Shown: piece after piece, positions 41,569 to 50,843 of the stretch
Layout: each line of letters starts with the position of its first letter
Numbering within the stretch: the first letter of the stretch is position 1
Source: Aestuariivirga sp.
GTDB lineage: Bacteria; Pseudomonadota; Alphaproteobacteria; Rhizobiales; Aestuariivirgaceae
Reading direction: 5' to 3'
Length of the DNA stretch: 64,000 nucleotides
Assembly (NCBI RefSeq): GCF_020252395.1
Contig: NZ_JADCDB010000024.1
Location: forward strand, 1-64,000
Made by a program: the position numbers and the translations under genes
The notes under the pieces: generated by a model
Told to the model about the DNA's origin: nothing
The model's input: the letters and a program-made list of their open reading frames with translations, nothing else
Databases searched by the model: none

Positions 41569-42216
41569 ATGACCAGTCCCTTGCAGCTCTCGCGCCGTGC
41601 CTTCCTGGGAGTGGCCTTCGCCACTGCCGCCGCCCTTCCGGCTCAGGCCACGGAGCCGATCGAGCTGAGCGCGGAGCAGAAGACGGCGATCGGCGCTATT
41701 TCCGGTTATCTGAACAGCTTCAAGACCTTGCAGGGCGAGTTCACGCAAATAAGCCCGAAAGGCAACATGTCGCAGGGGATTTTCTACATCGCGAAGCCGG
41801 GCAAGATGCGCTTCGAATATGCCCCACCCAATCCCTTCCTGATCGTGGCGGACGGCACCTGGCTCACCATCAAGAACGTCAAGAAGGAGAAGGGCGACCA
41901 GTTCCCCCTCTCCCAGACGCCGCTGCGCCTCGTGCTGGGCGACAAGGTGGACATCCTGGGCGATACCAACATCATCGACTTCCAGGACCAGGACGGCATT
42001 ACCACCGTCACCGTCGAGGACAAGAAGAACACGCTGGGCAACGGCCAGTTGACACTGGTCTATGACCAGGCCCGCAAGGCGCTGCAGCAGTGGATCGTCA
42101 CCGACAGCAAGGGCCGCAAGACCACCGTTTCGCTCGAGAACCTGCAGGCAGGCATCGATCCGGATCCGAAGCTCTTCGTGGTCAAGATCAAGCGCGAGAG
42201 CAAGAATGGTCCGTAG
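41569..42216 (+). CDS. lolA: Outer-membrane lipoprotein carrier protein LolA
   Basis: Protein of 215 aa from the ATG at 41569. The signal region LSRRAFLGVAFATAAALPA has an Arg-Arg pair in SRRAFLG, resembling a Tat signal, with cleavage after AQA. The mature part has LQGEFTQISPKGNMSQGIFY, KPGKMRFEYAPPNPFLIVAD and LVLGDKVDILGD, typical of LolA. It carries lipoproteins across the periplasm from LolCDE to the outer membrane. It lies ~110 bp after ftsK, a frequent alphaproteobacterial order. Confidence 0.93.
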   Translation: MTSPLQLSRRAFLGVAFATAAALPAQATEPIELSAEQKTAIGAISGYLNSFKTLQGEFTQISPKGNMSQGIFYIAKPGKMRFEYAPPNPFLIVADGTWLTIKNVKKEKGDQFPLSQTPLRLVLGDKVDILGDTNIIDFQDQDGITTVTVEDKKNTLGNGQLTLVYDQARKALQQWIVTDSKGRKTTVSLENLQAGIDPDPKLFVVKIKRESKNGP

Positions 42217-42330
42217 CGCAGATTATCCGCGCAGGCGGGCGCCTTCTCGCGCTTTCGCCGGTTGGGTGTTCTCTGCGTCTTGGCGGCCCCGGCCATCCGG
42301 CAAATCGTTCGGCTGTTGCGAGAGGGCCTC

Positions 42331-42952
42331 ATGAATTCGATTGCCGTCAACGTTTTGATGGACCCCGACCCGCGGACGGCCGAACGGGCGCGCGCCGTGA
42401 ACGCGCGACTCAGGGCCGATTTTCCGCGGGGCTTCGCGCTCGACGGCAACCACGCTCCGCATGTGACGCTGGTGCAATGCTTCATCGACCGGGCCAGGCT
42501 TGGCGAGGCGGCGCAGGCCGTGTCCGCCGCGCGGTCCGGTGAACTGGCACAGCAAGGCAACGGGCCTCTATGCCCTGAGCGACGGAAAGCTTGGGCTGGC
42601 CGGCATCGTCATCACGCCGACGGATGACTTGCGGCGCGTGCAGCAGCAGGTCATCGGCGCGATCTCTCCATTCGCCACGCCGGAGGGAACGGCCGCCGCC
42701 TTCGCGCCCCGCCCCGATGGCGAAGAGATCGGGGCGGCGACGGTCGACTATGTGAAGGGTTTCATCGGCGCGCGCACGGGGCAGAATTACAACGCCCATC
42801 TGACGGTGGGCATCGGGACCCACGATTTCGTCGAGACGCTGAAGGCGGAGCCCTTCGAGAGCTTCCCCGTCCGCGCCGTATCGGTGAGCCTCTATCAGCT
42901 CGGCGACTACGGGACGGCCCGTAAGAAGCTGGAGCACCTTCATGACTGCTGA
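42331..42952 (+). pseudogene. 2'-5' RNA ligase/2H phosphoesterase family gene with a frameshift
   Basis: Two frames together make one protein of about 205 aa. The first part, from the ATG at 42331 with GAGAGGG upstream, has ALDGNHAPHVTLVQCFID (first H-x-T motif). The second (frame shifted by one from about 42535-42560) has KATGLYALSDGKLGLAGIVI and NYNAHLTVGIGT (second H-x-T). An extra base or loss of two near GCCGCGCGGTCC would explain it. Either a real loss of function or a sequencing error. The stop overlaps the next gene's start by 11 bp. Confidence 0.75.
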
Positions 42953-43877
42953 TCCGCTGCCGTCGTGGAATGACTGCGCGGCAAAGCGCGGCATCGTCTC
43001 GTTTCTGGCGCACGTGACGGATGACGCCTCGCCCGGCTTCGTGCCGCTGCCGGAGCGTGTGGCGGTGTTCGACAATGACGGCACGCTGTGGCCGGAGAAC
43101 CCGATCCCCTTTCAAGCGGCCTTCGGCTTCCACGAATTATGCCGGCGCGTTGCGGCGGAGCCGGAACTTTCCGCATCGCCCATGGTTCAGGCGGCGCTGG
43201 CGGGCGACTTCGGCGCTCTGGTGGCGGATGGCTATGCCGGGCTGAGAGAGGTGATCGCGCTCAGCCATGCGGAGATTACCACCGATGCCTTCCGCGATGC
43301 CGTCGAAACCTGGCTTGCGGCGGCGCGGCATCCGCGCTTCGGGCGGCGCTACGACGATCTGACCTACCAGCCGATGCGGGAGTTGCTGCGCCTTCTCGAT
43401 GACGCGGGGTTCAAGAATTTCATCGTGTCCGGCGGCGGCGCGGATTTCATGCGGGTGTGGGTCGAGCGCGTCTATGGCATTCCGCACGAGCGCGTGGTGG
43501 GATCGGCGGGACGAGCATCCTTCGCGTTGCGCGACGGGGTGCCGGTGCTGACCAAGTCGCTGGACCACCTCTTCGTCAACGACAAGGAGGCCAAGCCCGC
43601 GGGCATCCACCAGTTCATCGGCCGGCGGCCGGTCATCTGCTGCGGCAACAGCGATGGCGACCATGCCATGCTGCAATACACCACCATCGGCAACCCGCGC
43701 CCGAGCTTCGGCCTGATCGTGCACCATACGGATGCCGAGCGCGAATATGCCTATGACGCGGTGACGAAGAGCACGGGAAAGCTGGTTGCAGCGCTGGCGG
43801 AGGCGCCCGGGCGCGGCTGGCAGGTCGTCGACATGAAGCGGGACTGGAACACGGTGTTCGGCCCCGCCGGCTCGTGA
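42942..43877 (+). CDS. HAD-family hydrolase (phosphoserine phosphatase-like)
   Basis: Protein of 311 aa. The catalytic D-x-D motif is AVFDNDGTLWPEN (Asp44 and Asp46). The second motif lies in NFIVSGGGADFMRVW, the Lys region in LTKSLDHLFVNDKEAKPAG, and the acidic motif IV in VICCGNSDGDHAML. Resembles bacterial phosphatases annotated as phosphoserine or phosphorylcholine-type HAD enzymes; the substrate is not clear. No signal peptide, cytosolic. It overlaps the upstream 2H-type gene by 11 bp. A repeat array follows its stop. Confidence 0.85.
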   Translation: MTADPLPSWNDCAAKRGIVSFLAHVTDDASPGFVPLPERVAVFDNDGTLWPENPIPFQAAFGFHELCRRVAAEPELSASPMVQAALAGDFGALVADGYAGLREVIALSHAEITTDAFRDAVETWLAAARHPRFGRRYDDLTYQPMRELLRLLDDAGFKNFIVSGGGADFMRVWVERVYGIPHERVVGSAGRASFALRDGVPVLTKSLDHLFVNDKEAKPAGIHQFIGRRPVICCGNSDGDHAMLQYTTIGNPRPSFGLIVHHTDAEREYAYDAVTKSTGKLVAALAEAPGRGWQVVDMKRDWNTVFGPAGS

Positions 43878-43907
43878 CGGCTTGCCAGCCAGGCTGTCCC
43901 GCGGCCG

Positions 43908-44019
43908 GCGCAACGGGCCATCGAGTGCATTGCGCTTGATGGCGGAAAGTTGCGCCAGCTTATTGAATTTGGAGCATCTTTCGCCTCGCAAGTGAGTCCG
44001 CTTGCTCGCACGATGCTCT
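43908..44019. repeat. Palindromic intergenic repeat, family A, copy 2
   Basis: Same family as 18157 and 45556. The first palindrome is decayed (GCCATCGAGTGCA / GCGCTTGATGGC). The core GGCGGAAAGTTGCGCCAGCTT and GGAGCATCTTTCGCCTCGCA are retained, and it ends with GCTTGCTCGCACGATGCTC, which copy 1 lacks. It lies between the HAD gene and xthA, directly joined to a family B element. Confidence 0.8.
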
Positions 44020-44020
44020 C

Positions 44021-44132
44021 GCGCATGTTCCGGTCAGACGGACTCACCTGATCGACAAGAACATACGCCAGATCAACAGCTTGAGCATGATCTTATCGCA
44101 AAAGCGGTTCCACTTTCGCGGATCATGCTCTA
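44021..44132. repeat. Palindromic intergenic repeat, family B, copy 1
   Basis: About 112 bp with two hairpins. The outer one pairs GCGCATGTTC with GAACATACGC; the second pairs GAGCATGATC with GGATCATGCTC around a GCAAAAG / CTTTCGC stem. The other copy is at 59353. The GAGCATGATC...GATCATGCTC type is widespread in Hyphomicrobiales genomes. Located directly upstream of xthA. Confidence 0.8.
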
Positions 44133-44142
44133 AGACCGGAGC

Positions 44143-44952
44143 ATGAGCCTCAAGGTCGCCACCTGGAACATCAATTCTGTCCGTCTCCGCATCGGGCTGG
44201 TCGGCAAGCTTCTCGATCGCTGGCAGCCGGACATTCTGTGCCTGCAGGAAACCAAGTGTCCGCAGGGCCAGTTTCCCTCAGGTCCCATCCGCGACGCGGG
44301 CTACGAGCACATCGCCGAGTTCGGCCAGAAGGGCTATCATGGTGTTGCCATTGTCTCGAAGCGGCCGTTCCTGGCGCAGTCCACGAAGCCGTTCTGCGGC
44401 AAGGAGGATTGCCGCCACATCCAGGTGACGATCGCCGGCAGGAAGCCGGTGACGATCCATAATCTCTATGTGCCGGCGGGCGGCGACGAGCCGGACCCCA
44501 GGATCAATGGGAAATTTGCTCACAAGCTCCAGTTCATCGACGAGCTCGAAGCCTGGTTCGGCAAGGGCTGCGTGCCGAAGGGGCATGAGAGCATTCTTGC
44601 CGGCGATCTCAACATCGCGCCGCTGGAACATGACGTTTGGTCGCACAAGGATCTGTTGAAGGTCGTCAGCCACACGCCGGTCGAGACAGAGGGCCTGCTG
44701 CGCATCCAGAAGAAGGGCAAGTGGGTTGACCTGTTGCGCCAGCACGTGCCGGCGGATCAGAAGCTCTATACCTGGTGGAGCTACCGCGCCAGGGACTGGC
44801 TGGCGGCGGATCGCGGCCGCCGGCTCGACCACATCTGGTCGACGGCGGGCTTGGCGCCTCATTGCAAGAAGATCGACATTCTCAAGGAAGCGCGCGGCTG
44901 GGACCAGCCCTCGGACCACGTGCCGGTGATGGCGAGCTTCACCGCCGCCTGA
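44143..44952 (+). CDS. xthA: Exodeoxyribonuclease III (AP endonuclease)
   Basis: Protein of 269 aa, Mg-dependent DNA repair enzyme cutting at abasic sites and removing 3' blocks. Visible motifs: LKVATWNINSVRLRIGL, DILCLQETKCPQGQFP with the metal Glu, HNLYVPAGGDEPD, ILAGDLNIAP, and DHIWSTAGLAPH through SDHVPVMASF with the catalytic His. Family length and intact active site. Starts just 10 bp past a repeat element, so its promoter must lie in or before that element. It ends next to the convergent cNMP-binding gene with no gap. Confidence 0.95.
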   Translation: MSLKVATWNINSVRLRIGLVGKLLDRWQPDILCLQETKCPQGQFPSGPIRDAGYEHIAEFGQKGYHGVAIVSKRPFLAQSTKPFCGKEDCRHIQVTIAGRKPVTIHNLYVPAGGDEPDPRINGKFAHKLQFIDELEAWFGKGCVPKGHESILAGDLNIAPLEHDVWSHKDLLKVVSHTPVETEGLLRIQKKGKWVDLLRQHVPADQKLYTWWSYRARDWLAADRGRRLDHIWSTAGLAPHCKKIDILKEARGWDQPSDHVPVMASFTAA

Positions 44953-45420
44953 TCAGACCGACTTGAAGGAGCGCGCCTTCTCGAACTGCCTGCGGGTGGC
45001 TTCGAGATCGCCCATCACCAGGTCGAGCCGGCGTGACAGCACGCCGAACACGGCGGTGCCGAATTCGGGAAATTCGCGGGCAAGCCGCATGAACAATTCA
45101 CGGTCGATGCGGGCGGTGGACATGCTGTTGACCGCCGTGGCCGTGACTGAATAGGGCCGATCGCCGATCATCGCGATCTCGCCCAGGAGCGAGCCTTCGC
45201 CAAAGGAGCCGAGTGGCCCCGCATCGGTGGATGAAAGACGGGCCTCGCCGCTGAGAATGAGGAAGGCTGCCGCGCCCTTGTTGCCCTGACGGATGAGGAA
45301 CTCGCCGGCGGAGAAGTTCTGCCGCGGGGCGGAAAAGGCCAGCAGCTGCAGGTGAACGGCATCGCACTCCGAGAAGATCGGAATGCTGCGCAAAGTCTCG
45401 ACGTCCGCCCTAACGCTCAT
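44953..45420 (-). CDS. Cyclic nucleotide-binding domain protein
   Basis: Protein of 155 aa from the ATG at 45420. CNB fold: GEFLIRQGNKGAAAFLILSG, then the phosphate-binding cassette LLGEIAMIGDRPYSVTATAV with the Glu and Arg that hold cyclic nucleotides. C-terminal helix LDLVMGDLEATRRQFEKA. No DNA-binding helix-turn-helix follows, so it is not a CRP-type regulator. It may be a small cyclic-nucleotide-sensing protein acting on a partner. Between xthA and the cenR-like gene; a family A repeat lies upstream of it. Confidence 0.8.
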   Translation of the reverse strand: MSVRADVETLRSIPIFSECDAVHLQLLAFSAPRQNFSAGEFLIRQGNKGAAAFLILSGEARLSSTDAGPLGSFGEGSLLGEIAMIGDRPYSVTATAVNSMSTARIDRELFMRLAREFPEFGTAVFGVLSRRLDLVMGDLEATRRQFEKARSFKSV

Positions 45421-45555
45421 CAAATCCCAGCCCGGCCCCGCTTGTTTTCGTCCTTGGCGCATGATCCGATCGGGTGCAATCGCCCGATCGACAGGAACAA
45501 GCGCCAGACTCTTCGAGGTTCGTTTACATGAGGCGGGGCGGGCCGCCAAGCTTAG

Positions 45556-45666
45556 AGCATCGTGCGAGCAAGTGGAATCGCTTGCGAAGCGAAAGATGCT
45601 CCAGAATCAAAAGCTGGCGCAACTTTACGCCCTCAAGTGCGAATGCACTTGAGGGCCCGTTGCGCT
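45556..45666. repeat. Palindromic intergenic repeat, family A, copy 3 (inverted)
   Basis: Reverse orientation to copies 1 and 2. Reading the plus strand: GAGCATCGTGCGAGCAAGTG, CTTGCGAAGCGAAAGATGCT, AAGCTGGCGCAACTTTACG, then the hairpin GCCCTCAAGTGC / GCACTTGAGGGC. The hairpin ends about 25 bp before the stop side of the cenR-like gene and could serve as its 3' end. Confidence 0.8.
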
Positions 45667-45679
45667 AAGGGGCTGGAGC

Positions 45680-46366
45680 TCAGGGGACGAGCTTGTAGCC
45701 ACCCCCTTCGGTGATCAGGATCTCGGCACGCGATGGGTCGCGCTCCATTTTCTGGCGGAGCCGGTAGACATGGGTTTCCAGCGTGTGGGTGGTGACCCCG
45801 CCATTATAGCCCCAAACTTCCTGCAGCAGCACGTCGCGGCCGATGGTCTGCTCGCTCGAACGGAGCAGGAACTTGATGATGGCGGTTTCCTTCTCGGTCA
45901 GCCTGATCTTGCGGTCGCCTGCGCCCAGCAGCAGCTTGGCCGAGGGCTTGAAGGTGTAGGGGCCGACCTTGAAGGTGGCGTCCTCGCTGTGCTCGTGCTG
46001 GCGGAGATGGGCGCGGATCCGCGCCAGGAGCACGGCAAAGCGGAACGGCTTGGTCACATAGTCATTGGCGCCGGAATCCAGCCCGAGGATAATGCCCGCC
46101 TCGGAGGCCTCGGCAGTCAGCAGGATCACCGGCCCCCGGTAGCCGTTCTTGCGGATGATCTTGCAGGCCTCGCGGCCGTCCATGTCGGGGAGGTTCACAT
46201 CGAGGATGACAAGGTCCGGCGCGTCCGCCTTGACGGCCTTGACGCCGGCTGTGGCTGTGGCGGCCTCGATGACAGTGAATTCGTCATGGAGGGAGAATTG
46301 CTCGGTCAGCGTCTCGCGCAGCATGTCGTCGTCATCGACGATGATGATCTTCTTCGTGCTGCCCAT
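45680..46366 (-). CDS. cenR: OmpR-family response regulator, CenR-like
   Basis: Protein of 228 aa. Receiver domain with acidic pocket IIIVDDDDM, phospho-acceptor Asp in LVILDVNLPDMDG and the Lys in DYVTKPF. The winged-helix part has IRLTEKETAIIKFLLRS and EVWGYNGGVTTHTLETHVYR. The linker FRFAVLLARIRAHLRQHEHS and VGPYTFKPSAKLLL closely resemble Caulobacter CenR, an envelope regulator paired with CenK. No histidine kinase lies alongside, so the partner would be encoded elsewhere. The gene symbol rests on recalled similarity. Confidence 0.8.
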   Translation of the reverse strand: MGSTKKIIIVDDDDMLRETLTEQFSLHDEFTVIEAATATAGVKAVKADAPDLVILDVNLPDMDGREACKIIRKNGYRGPVILLTAEASEAGIILGLDSGANDYVTKPFRFAVLLARIRAHLRQHEHSEDATFKVGPYTFKPSAKLLLGAGDRKIRLTEKETAIIKFLLRSSEQTIGRDVLLQEVWGYNGGVTTHTLETHVYRLRQKMERDPSRAEILITEGGGYKLVP

Positions 46367-46417
46367 CGCTACCTCTTGCCCCGAAGTCTTTGAAATCGCT
46401 TGCCCCGGCGAGGCTGA

Positions 46418-46996
46418 ATGTTAAGGTGTCACATGGCCTTTTCAAGGCCGAAGTGCCGGAAATTCCGCCCCGTGAGAAGAACTCTCCAGACCATCCGCGT
46501 CCTCACCCGCAACGCGACGGCGGCAGCGGGCCTGCTGAAGGTGGGCGAGATGACCTTTCCCTGCTCTATTGGCCGTTCCGGCAAACGCTTCCTGAAGCGC
46601 GAAGGCGACGGGGCGAGCCCAAGGGGCGACTGGCAGGTCCGCCGCCTGTTCTACCGAGCCGACAAGGGCCTGCCGCCGCGCACCGGCATTAAGGCGCAGG
46701 CGATACGCGATTGCCATGGCTGGTGCGAGACGGTGGGCGACCGCAACTACAACCGCCTCGTCCGCATTCCCTATGCCACGTCGCACGAGACGATGAAGCG
46801 GCCTGACCAACTTTATGACGTCGTCATCGAACTTTCCCACAATGAGCGGCCGCGGGTGCAGGGGCATGGCAGTGCGGTGTTCTTCCATCTCCGTCAGCCC
46901 GGCGGCGGCCCCACGGCGGGCTGCGTCGCGGTGTCGATGCGCGACATGCGCATCATCCTGGGCCTGATCGGGCCGCAGACGAAGATCCGAATCTAA
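46418..46996 (+). CDS. YkuD-type L,D-transpeptidase family protein
   Basis: Protein of 192 aa. The catalytic block HGSAVFFHLRQPGGGPTAGC holds the H-x6-H and the T-x-G-C nucleophile (Cys near 168). GDGASPRGDWQVRR is the usual front part of the domain. No clear signal peptide (N-terminus MLRCHMAFSRPKCRKFRP is basic), which is unusual for an enzyme working on peptidoglycan; such short forms are often annotated as ErfK/YbiS/YkuD proteins. ATG at 46418 or 46433. Divergent from cenR; overlaps the convergent YggS gene by 4 bp. Confidence 0.85.
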   Translation: MLRCHMAFSRPKCRKFRPVRRTLQTIRVLTRNATAAAGLLKVGEMTFPCSIGRSGKRFLKREGDGASPRGDWQVRRLFYRADKGLPPRTGIKAQAIRDCHGWCETVGDRNYNRLVRIPYATSHETMKRPDQLYDVVIELSHNERPRVQGHGSAVFFHLRQPGGGPTAGCVAVSMRDMRIILGLIGPQTKIRI

Positions 46997-47652
46997 CCGC
47001 GCGTTCCGAAGATGGCGGAACCCACCCGCACATAGGTGGCCCCGCAGGCGATGGCCGTGGCGTAGTCGCCGCTCATGCCCATGGAGAGCTGGCTGAGGCC
47101 GTTGCGCCGGGCGATTTCCGCCAGCAGGGAAAAGTGCGGGGCCGGGTCCTCCCCGGCGGGGGGAATGCACATCAGCCCTGAGATCTCGAGGCCGTGCAAC
47201 TCCCGGCATTCGGCGAGGAACGCATCGGCCCGATCCGGGTCAATCCCGGCCTTCTGCGGCTCGCGGCCGGTGTTGACCTGGACGAAGAGCTTCACCGGCT
47301 TGGCCTGCTTGCGCATTTCCTTGGCAATCTCCGCCGCGATCTTGGGGCGGTCCACCGTGTGGATGGCGTCGAAGAGCTGCACCGCCTCGGCTGTCTTGTT
47401 GGACTGCAGCGGCCCGATCAGGTGCAGCTCGACGTCTGGCCAGTCCATCTTGAGGGCCGGCCACTTGGCCTTCGCCTCCTGCACGCGGTTTTCGCCGAAG
47501 ACACGCTGGCCTGCCTCGATGACCGGGATGATCTCCGGCCCGTCGAAGGTCTTGGACACGGCGATGAGGGTGACGCTGTCCGGCGCCCGGTGAGCCTGCC
47601 GGGTGGCCGCCGCCACCCCGTTCAGCAGCTTTTTCAGACCCTCGTGGACCAT
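46993..47652 (-). CDS. YggS-family pyridoxal-phosphate homeostasis protein
   Basis: Protein of 219 aa. The ATG at 47652 has GACAGGAG upstream and is better than the open-frame ATG at 47673. PLP-binding Lys in [20 protein letters not shown]. Further marks: [46 protein letters not shown], and [21 protein letters not shown] (here by its core [13 protein letters not shown]). PROSC/YggS proteins bind PLP and balance vitamin B6 pools rather than acting as racemases. Convergent with the YkuD gene and divergent from leuS (99 bp apart), a common alphaproteobacterial order. Confidence 0.95.
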   Translation of the reverse strand: MVHEGLKKLLNGVAAATRQAHRAPDSVTLIAVSKTFDGPEIIPVIEAGQRVFGENRVQEAKAKWPALKMDWPDVELHLIGPLQSNKTAEAVQLFDAIHTVDRPKIAAEIAKEMRKQAKPVKLFVQVNTGREPQKAGIDPDRADAFLAECRELHGLEISGLMCIPPAGEDPAPHFSLLAEIARRNGLSQLSMGMSGDYATAIACGATYVRVGSAIFGTRG

Positions 47653-47751
47653 GCCGGAAACTCCTGTCAGCACGCTGCTTTAGGCCAAGCTTGCAGGGCT
47701 TTTCAAGGACTGGTACCAGCGTGGCGACCGATCCCGCCCCGTTTCGACAGG

Positions 47752-50334
47752 ATGACTGCCGTGAGCACCGAACGTTACAACCCGCGCGACGCCGAACCGC
47801 GCTGGCAGAAGCATTGGACCGACGCCAAGAGCTTCGAGGCCAGGGAAGACGCCGCGCGCCCCAAGTATTACGTGCTCGAGATGTTCCCATATCCCTCGGG
47901 CCGCATCCACATGGGGCACGTGCGCAACTACACCATGGGAGATGTGATCGCGCGCTTCCGCCGGGCGCTGGGCTACAATGTGCTCCACCCCATGGGCTGG
48001 GATGCCTTCGGCATGCCGGCGGAAAACGCCGCTATCGACCGCGGCGTCCACCCCAAGTCCTGGACCTATGACAACATCGCCACCATGAAGCGCCAGCTCC
48101 AGTCCATGGGATTGGCTCTGGACTGGAGCCGCGAGATCGCCACCTGCGATCCCTCCTACTACCGCCACGAACAGGCGATGTTCATCGACTTCATGAAGGC
48201 GGGCCTTGTCGAGCGCAAGGTGTCGATGGTGAACTGGGACCCCGTGGACCATACGGTGCTTGCCAACGAGCAGGTGATCGACGGGCGCGGCTGGCGCTCG
48301 GGCGCCTTGGTCGAGAAGCGCGAGCTGGCGCAGTGGTTCCTGAAGATCACGGCTTACTCGGACGAACTGCTCTCGGCGCTCGACGGTCTCACGAAGTGGC
48401 CGGAAAAAGTGCGGCTGATGCAGAAGAACTGGATCGGCCGTTCGGAGGGTATGCGATTCTCCTTCGCGCTGGAGGACGAAGCTGGCCAAGCGCTGGACGA
48501 GCGCCTCACCGTCTACACCACGCGCCACGACACGATCTTCGGCGCCAGCTTCTGCGCCATTTCGGCCGACCATGAGCTGGCGCGGCGCCTGTCCGGGAAG
48601 GACGCCGGGCTCGCGTCATTCCGCCGCGAAGCCGCGGCACTCGGCACGTCCGAAGAGACGATCGAGCGCGCCGAAAAGAAGGGCTGCGCACTGGGCCTTT
48701 ATGCCCGCCACCCCTTCCGCCCCGGCGTGCGGCTCCCGGTCTATGCCGCGAACTTCGTGCTGATGGGCTATGGCGAGGGCGCCATCTTCGGCTGTCCCGC
48801 GCATGACCAGCGCGACCTCGACTTTGCGCGCAAGTATGATCTGCCGGTCATACCCGTGGTGGCGCCGAAGGGCACGGACCCGGCGACCTTCGAAGTCGGC
48901 ACTGAAGCTTTCCTCGAAAAGGAAGGCGACAACACCGTTCTCATCAACTCTGAATTCCTCGATGGCATGAGTGTGCCTGAGGCCAAGGCCGATATCGCCG
49001 CGCGCATGGAGAAGATGGGCATCGGCGAGCGCAAGGTGAATTTCCGCCTGCGCGACTGGGGCGTCTCTCGCCAGCGCTACTGGGGTTGCCCGATCCCGGT
49101 CATTCACTGCGCCTCCTGCGGCATCGTTCCGGTACCGAAGGACCAGCTGCCGGTGACGCTACCCGAGGACGTGACCTTCGACAAGCCGGGCAACCCGCTT
49201 GAGCACCACCCGGCGTGGAAGCACGTCGACTGCCCGAGCTGCGGCAAACCGGCGAAGCGCGAGACGGACACCTTCGACACCTTCATCGACTCGTCGTGGT
49301 ATTACGCGCGCTTCTGCTCGCCGCACGCGGCGGACCCGGTCAGCATGCCTGCATCGAAATACTGGATGGGTGTGGATCAGTATATCGGCGGCGTGGAGCA
49401 TGCGATCCTGCACTTGCTCTACTCGCGCTTTTATGCGCGCGCCATGACGGCGACGGGCCACCTCGCCGTCAAGGAGCCCTTCGAGAGCCTGTTCACGCAA
49501 GGGATGGTCATCCACGAAACCTTCCGTAAACGGAATGGCGAGTGGGTGCTGCCGGCGGATGCCGTCCACAAGGACGGCAAATGGGTGCATGCCGGGACGG
49601 GCGAACCGCTCGAGGTGGGCGGTGTCGAGAAGATGTCGAAGTCGAAGAAAAATGTGGTCGACCCCGATGACATCATCGCCCGCTATGGCGCCGACACGGC
49701 GCGCTGGTTCATGCTGTCCGATACGCCGCCCGAGCGCGACATTGAGTGGACGGAGGCCGGCGCCGAGGGCGCCTGGCGCTTCACCCAGCGCGTCTGGCGT
49801 CTCGTCAACGACTCCGCCGCCTATGCCGGAGGCAGCGATGCCGCGGCTTCGCTGGAACTGCGCCGCGTGGCCCACAAGTCGCTCGCTGCCGTCACGGATG
49901 ATCTTTCCTCGCTGCGCTTCAACCGCGCCATCGCGCGTATCTATGAGCTGGCCAACGCGTTGGGTGCGGCCCTCTCCGCGGACAAGGCTGACGCAGCCTC
50001 GGTGAAGGAAGCAGCCGAGTTCCTCGTCCTCACCTCCGCCCCCATGATGCCCCACCTCGCCGAAGAGTGCTGGCAGGCCATGAAGAAACCCGGCTTTGTC
50101 GTCGACACCGCCTGGCCCAAGTCCGATCCAGTTCTGCTAGCGGATGACCAGGTGACCATTGCTGTACAGGTGAACGGTAAGCGCCGTGACGAGATCACGG
50201 TGGCCAAGGACTTGGACCCCAAGGCGGTGGAGGAACTGGCGCTGAAGCTCGGGTCGGTGGCGCGCGCGCTGGAGGGCAGGCCGGTGAAGAAAGTGATTGT
50301 GGTGCCCGGCCGTATCGCCAATATTGTCGGCTGA
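47752..50334 (+). CDS. leuS: Leucyl-tRNA synthetase
   Basis: Protein of 860 aa charging tRNA-Leu. Class I motifs: [18 protein letters not shown] (HIGH site, ~residue 44) and [16 protein letters not shown] (KMSKS, ~626). The editing domain has [17 protein letters not shown] and [18 protein letters not shown]-terminal [11 protein letters not shown] is the tRNA-binding end. ATG at 47752 sits close to AGG; a GTG at 47761 (VSTERYN) has better Shine-Dalgarno spacing. The frame is open for 186 codons upstream but that is antisense to the yggS gene. Overlaps lptE by one base. Confidence 0.97.
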   Translation: MTAVSTERYNPRDAEPRWQKHWTDAKSFEAREDAARPKYYVLEMFPYPSGRIHMGHVRNYTMGDVIARFRRALGYNVLHPMGWDAFGMPAENAAIDRGVHPKSWTYDNIATMKRQLQSMGLALDWSREIATCDPSYYRHEQAMFIDFMKAGLVERKVSMVNWDPVDHTVLANEQVIDGRGWRSGALVEKRELAQWFLKITAYSDELLSALDGLTKWPEKVRLMQKNWIGRSEGMRFSFALEDEAGQALDERLTVYTTRHDTIFGASFCAISADHELARRLSGKDAGLASFRREAAALGTSEETIERAEKKGCALGLYARHPFRPGVRLPVYAANFVLMGYGEGAIFGCPAHDQRDLDFARKYDLPVIPVVAPKGTDPATFEVGTEAFLEKEGDNTVLINSEFLDGMSVPEAKADIAARMEKMGIGERKVNFRLRDWGVSRQRYWGCPIPVIHCASCGIVPVPKDQLPVTLPEDVTFDKPGNPLEHHPAWKHVDCPSCGKPAKRETDTFDTFIDSSWYYARFCSPHAADPVSMPASKYWMGVDQYIGGVEHAILHLLYSRFYARAMTATGHLAVKEPFESLFTQGMVIHETFRKRNGEWVLPADAVHKDGKWVHAGTGEPLEVGGVEKMSKSKKNVVDPDDIIARYGADTARWFMLSDTPPERDIEWTEAGAEGAWRFTQRVWRLVNDSAAYAGGSDAAASLELRRVAHKSLAAVTDDLSSLRFNRAIARIYELANALGAALSADKADAASVKEAAEFLVLTSAPMMPHLAEECWQAMKKPGFVVDTAWPKSDPVLLADDQVTIAVQVNGKRRDEITVAKDLDPKAVEELALKLGSVARALEGRPVKKVIVVPGRIANIVG

Positions 50335-50843
50335 TGCCGAGGCTTCCTGCCATCCTGCTGACGGTAGCCGCGCTGGCGCTGGCCGGCTGCGGCTACCGTC
50401 CCATGTATGCCTCCTCGGCCGGCAATCCGGGCGTTGCCGGCAGCCTGATGGCGATCTCCATCCCCGAGGCCTCCGACCGCACAGGGCAGCTTATCCGCAA
50501 CGAGCTCATCTCCTCGATGCAGACCGGCAAGGGCGAGGAGGAGCGCTACCTCCTCAATCTCACCACCACCCTGGCCGATAATGAGGTAATCCAGAACAAG
50601 CAGCCCAATGTGACGCGGCAGGCCATCCTGATCACCACCAATTACGAACTGGTGGACCGCACCACCGGCAAGGTGGTGACCAAGGGCACGACTTTCTCCC
50701 GCGTGCCCTACGACGTGGTCCGCCAGCCCTTCGCCGACCTGCAGGCCCAGAGGGACGCCACCGAGCGCGCGGCGCGCGAAGTGGGCGGCGACGTCCGCAC
50801 CAGGCTCGCCGCCTTCTTCGCCAAGCAACAGCATAGCTCATGA
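50334..50843 (+). CDS. lptE: LPS-assembly lipoprotein LptE
   Basis: Protein of 169 aa. Signal peptide with lipobox LALAGCGYRPMY (lipidation Cys19). The GYRPMY start of the mature part and IRNELISSMQTGKGEEERY are typical for alphaproteobacterial LptE. It plugs the LptD barrel in the outer membrane during lipopolysaccharide export. Start overlaps the leuS stop (TGATG) and its stop overlaps holA (ATGA), so leuS-lptE-holA form one translationally coupled operon, the standard order in many Proteobacteria. Confidence 0.92.
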   Translation: MPRLPAILLTVAALALAGCGYRPMYASSAGNPGVAGSLMAISIPEASDRTGQLIRNELISSMQTGKGEEERYLLNLTTTLADNEVIQNKQPNVTRQAILITTNYELVDRTTGKVVTKGTTFSRVPYDVVRQPFADLQAQRDATERAAREVGGDVRTRLAAFFAKQQHSS

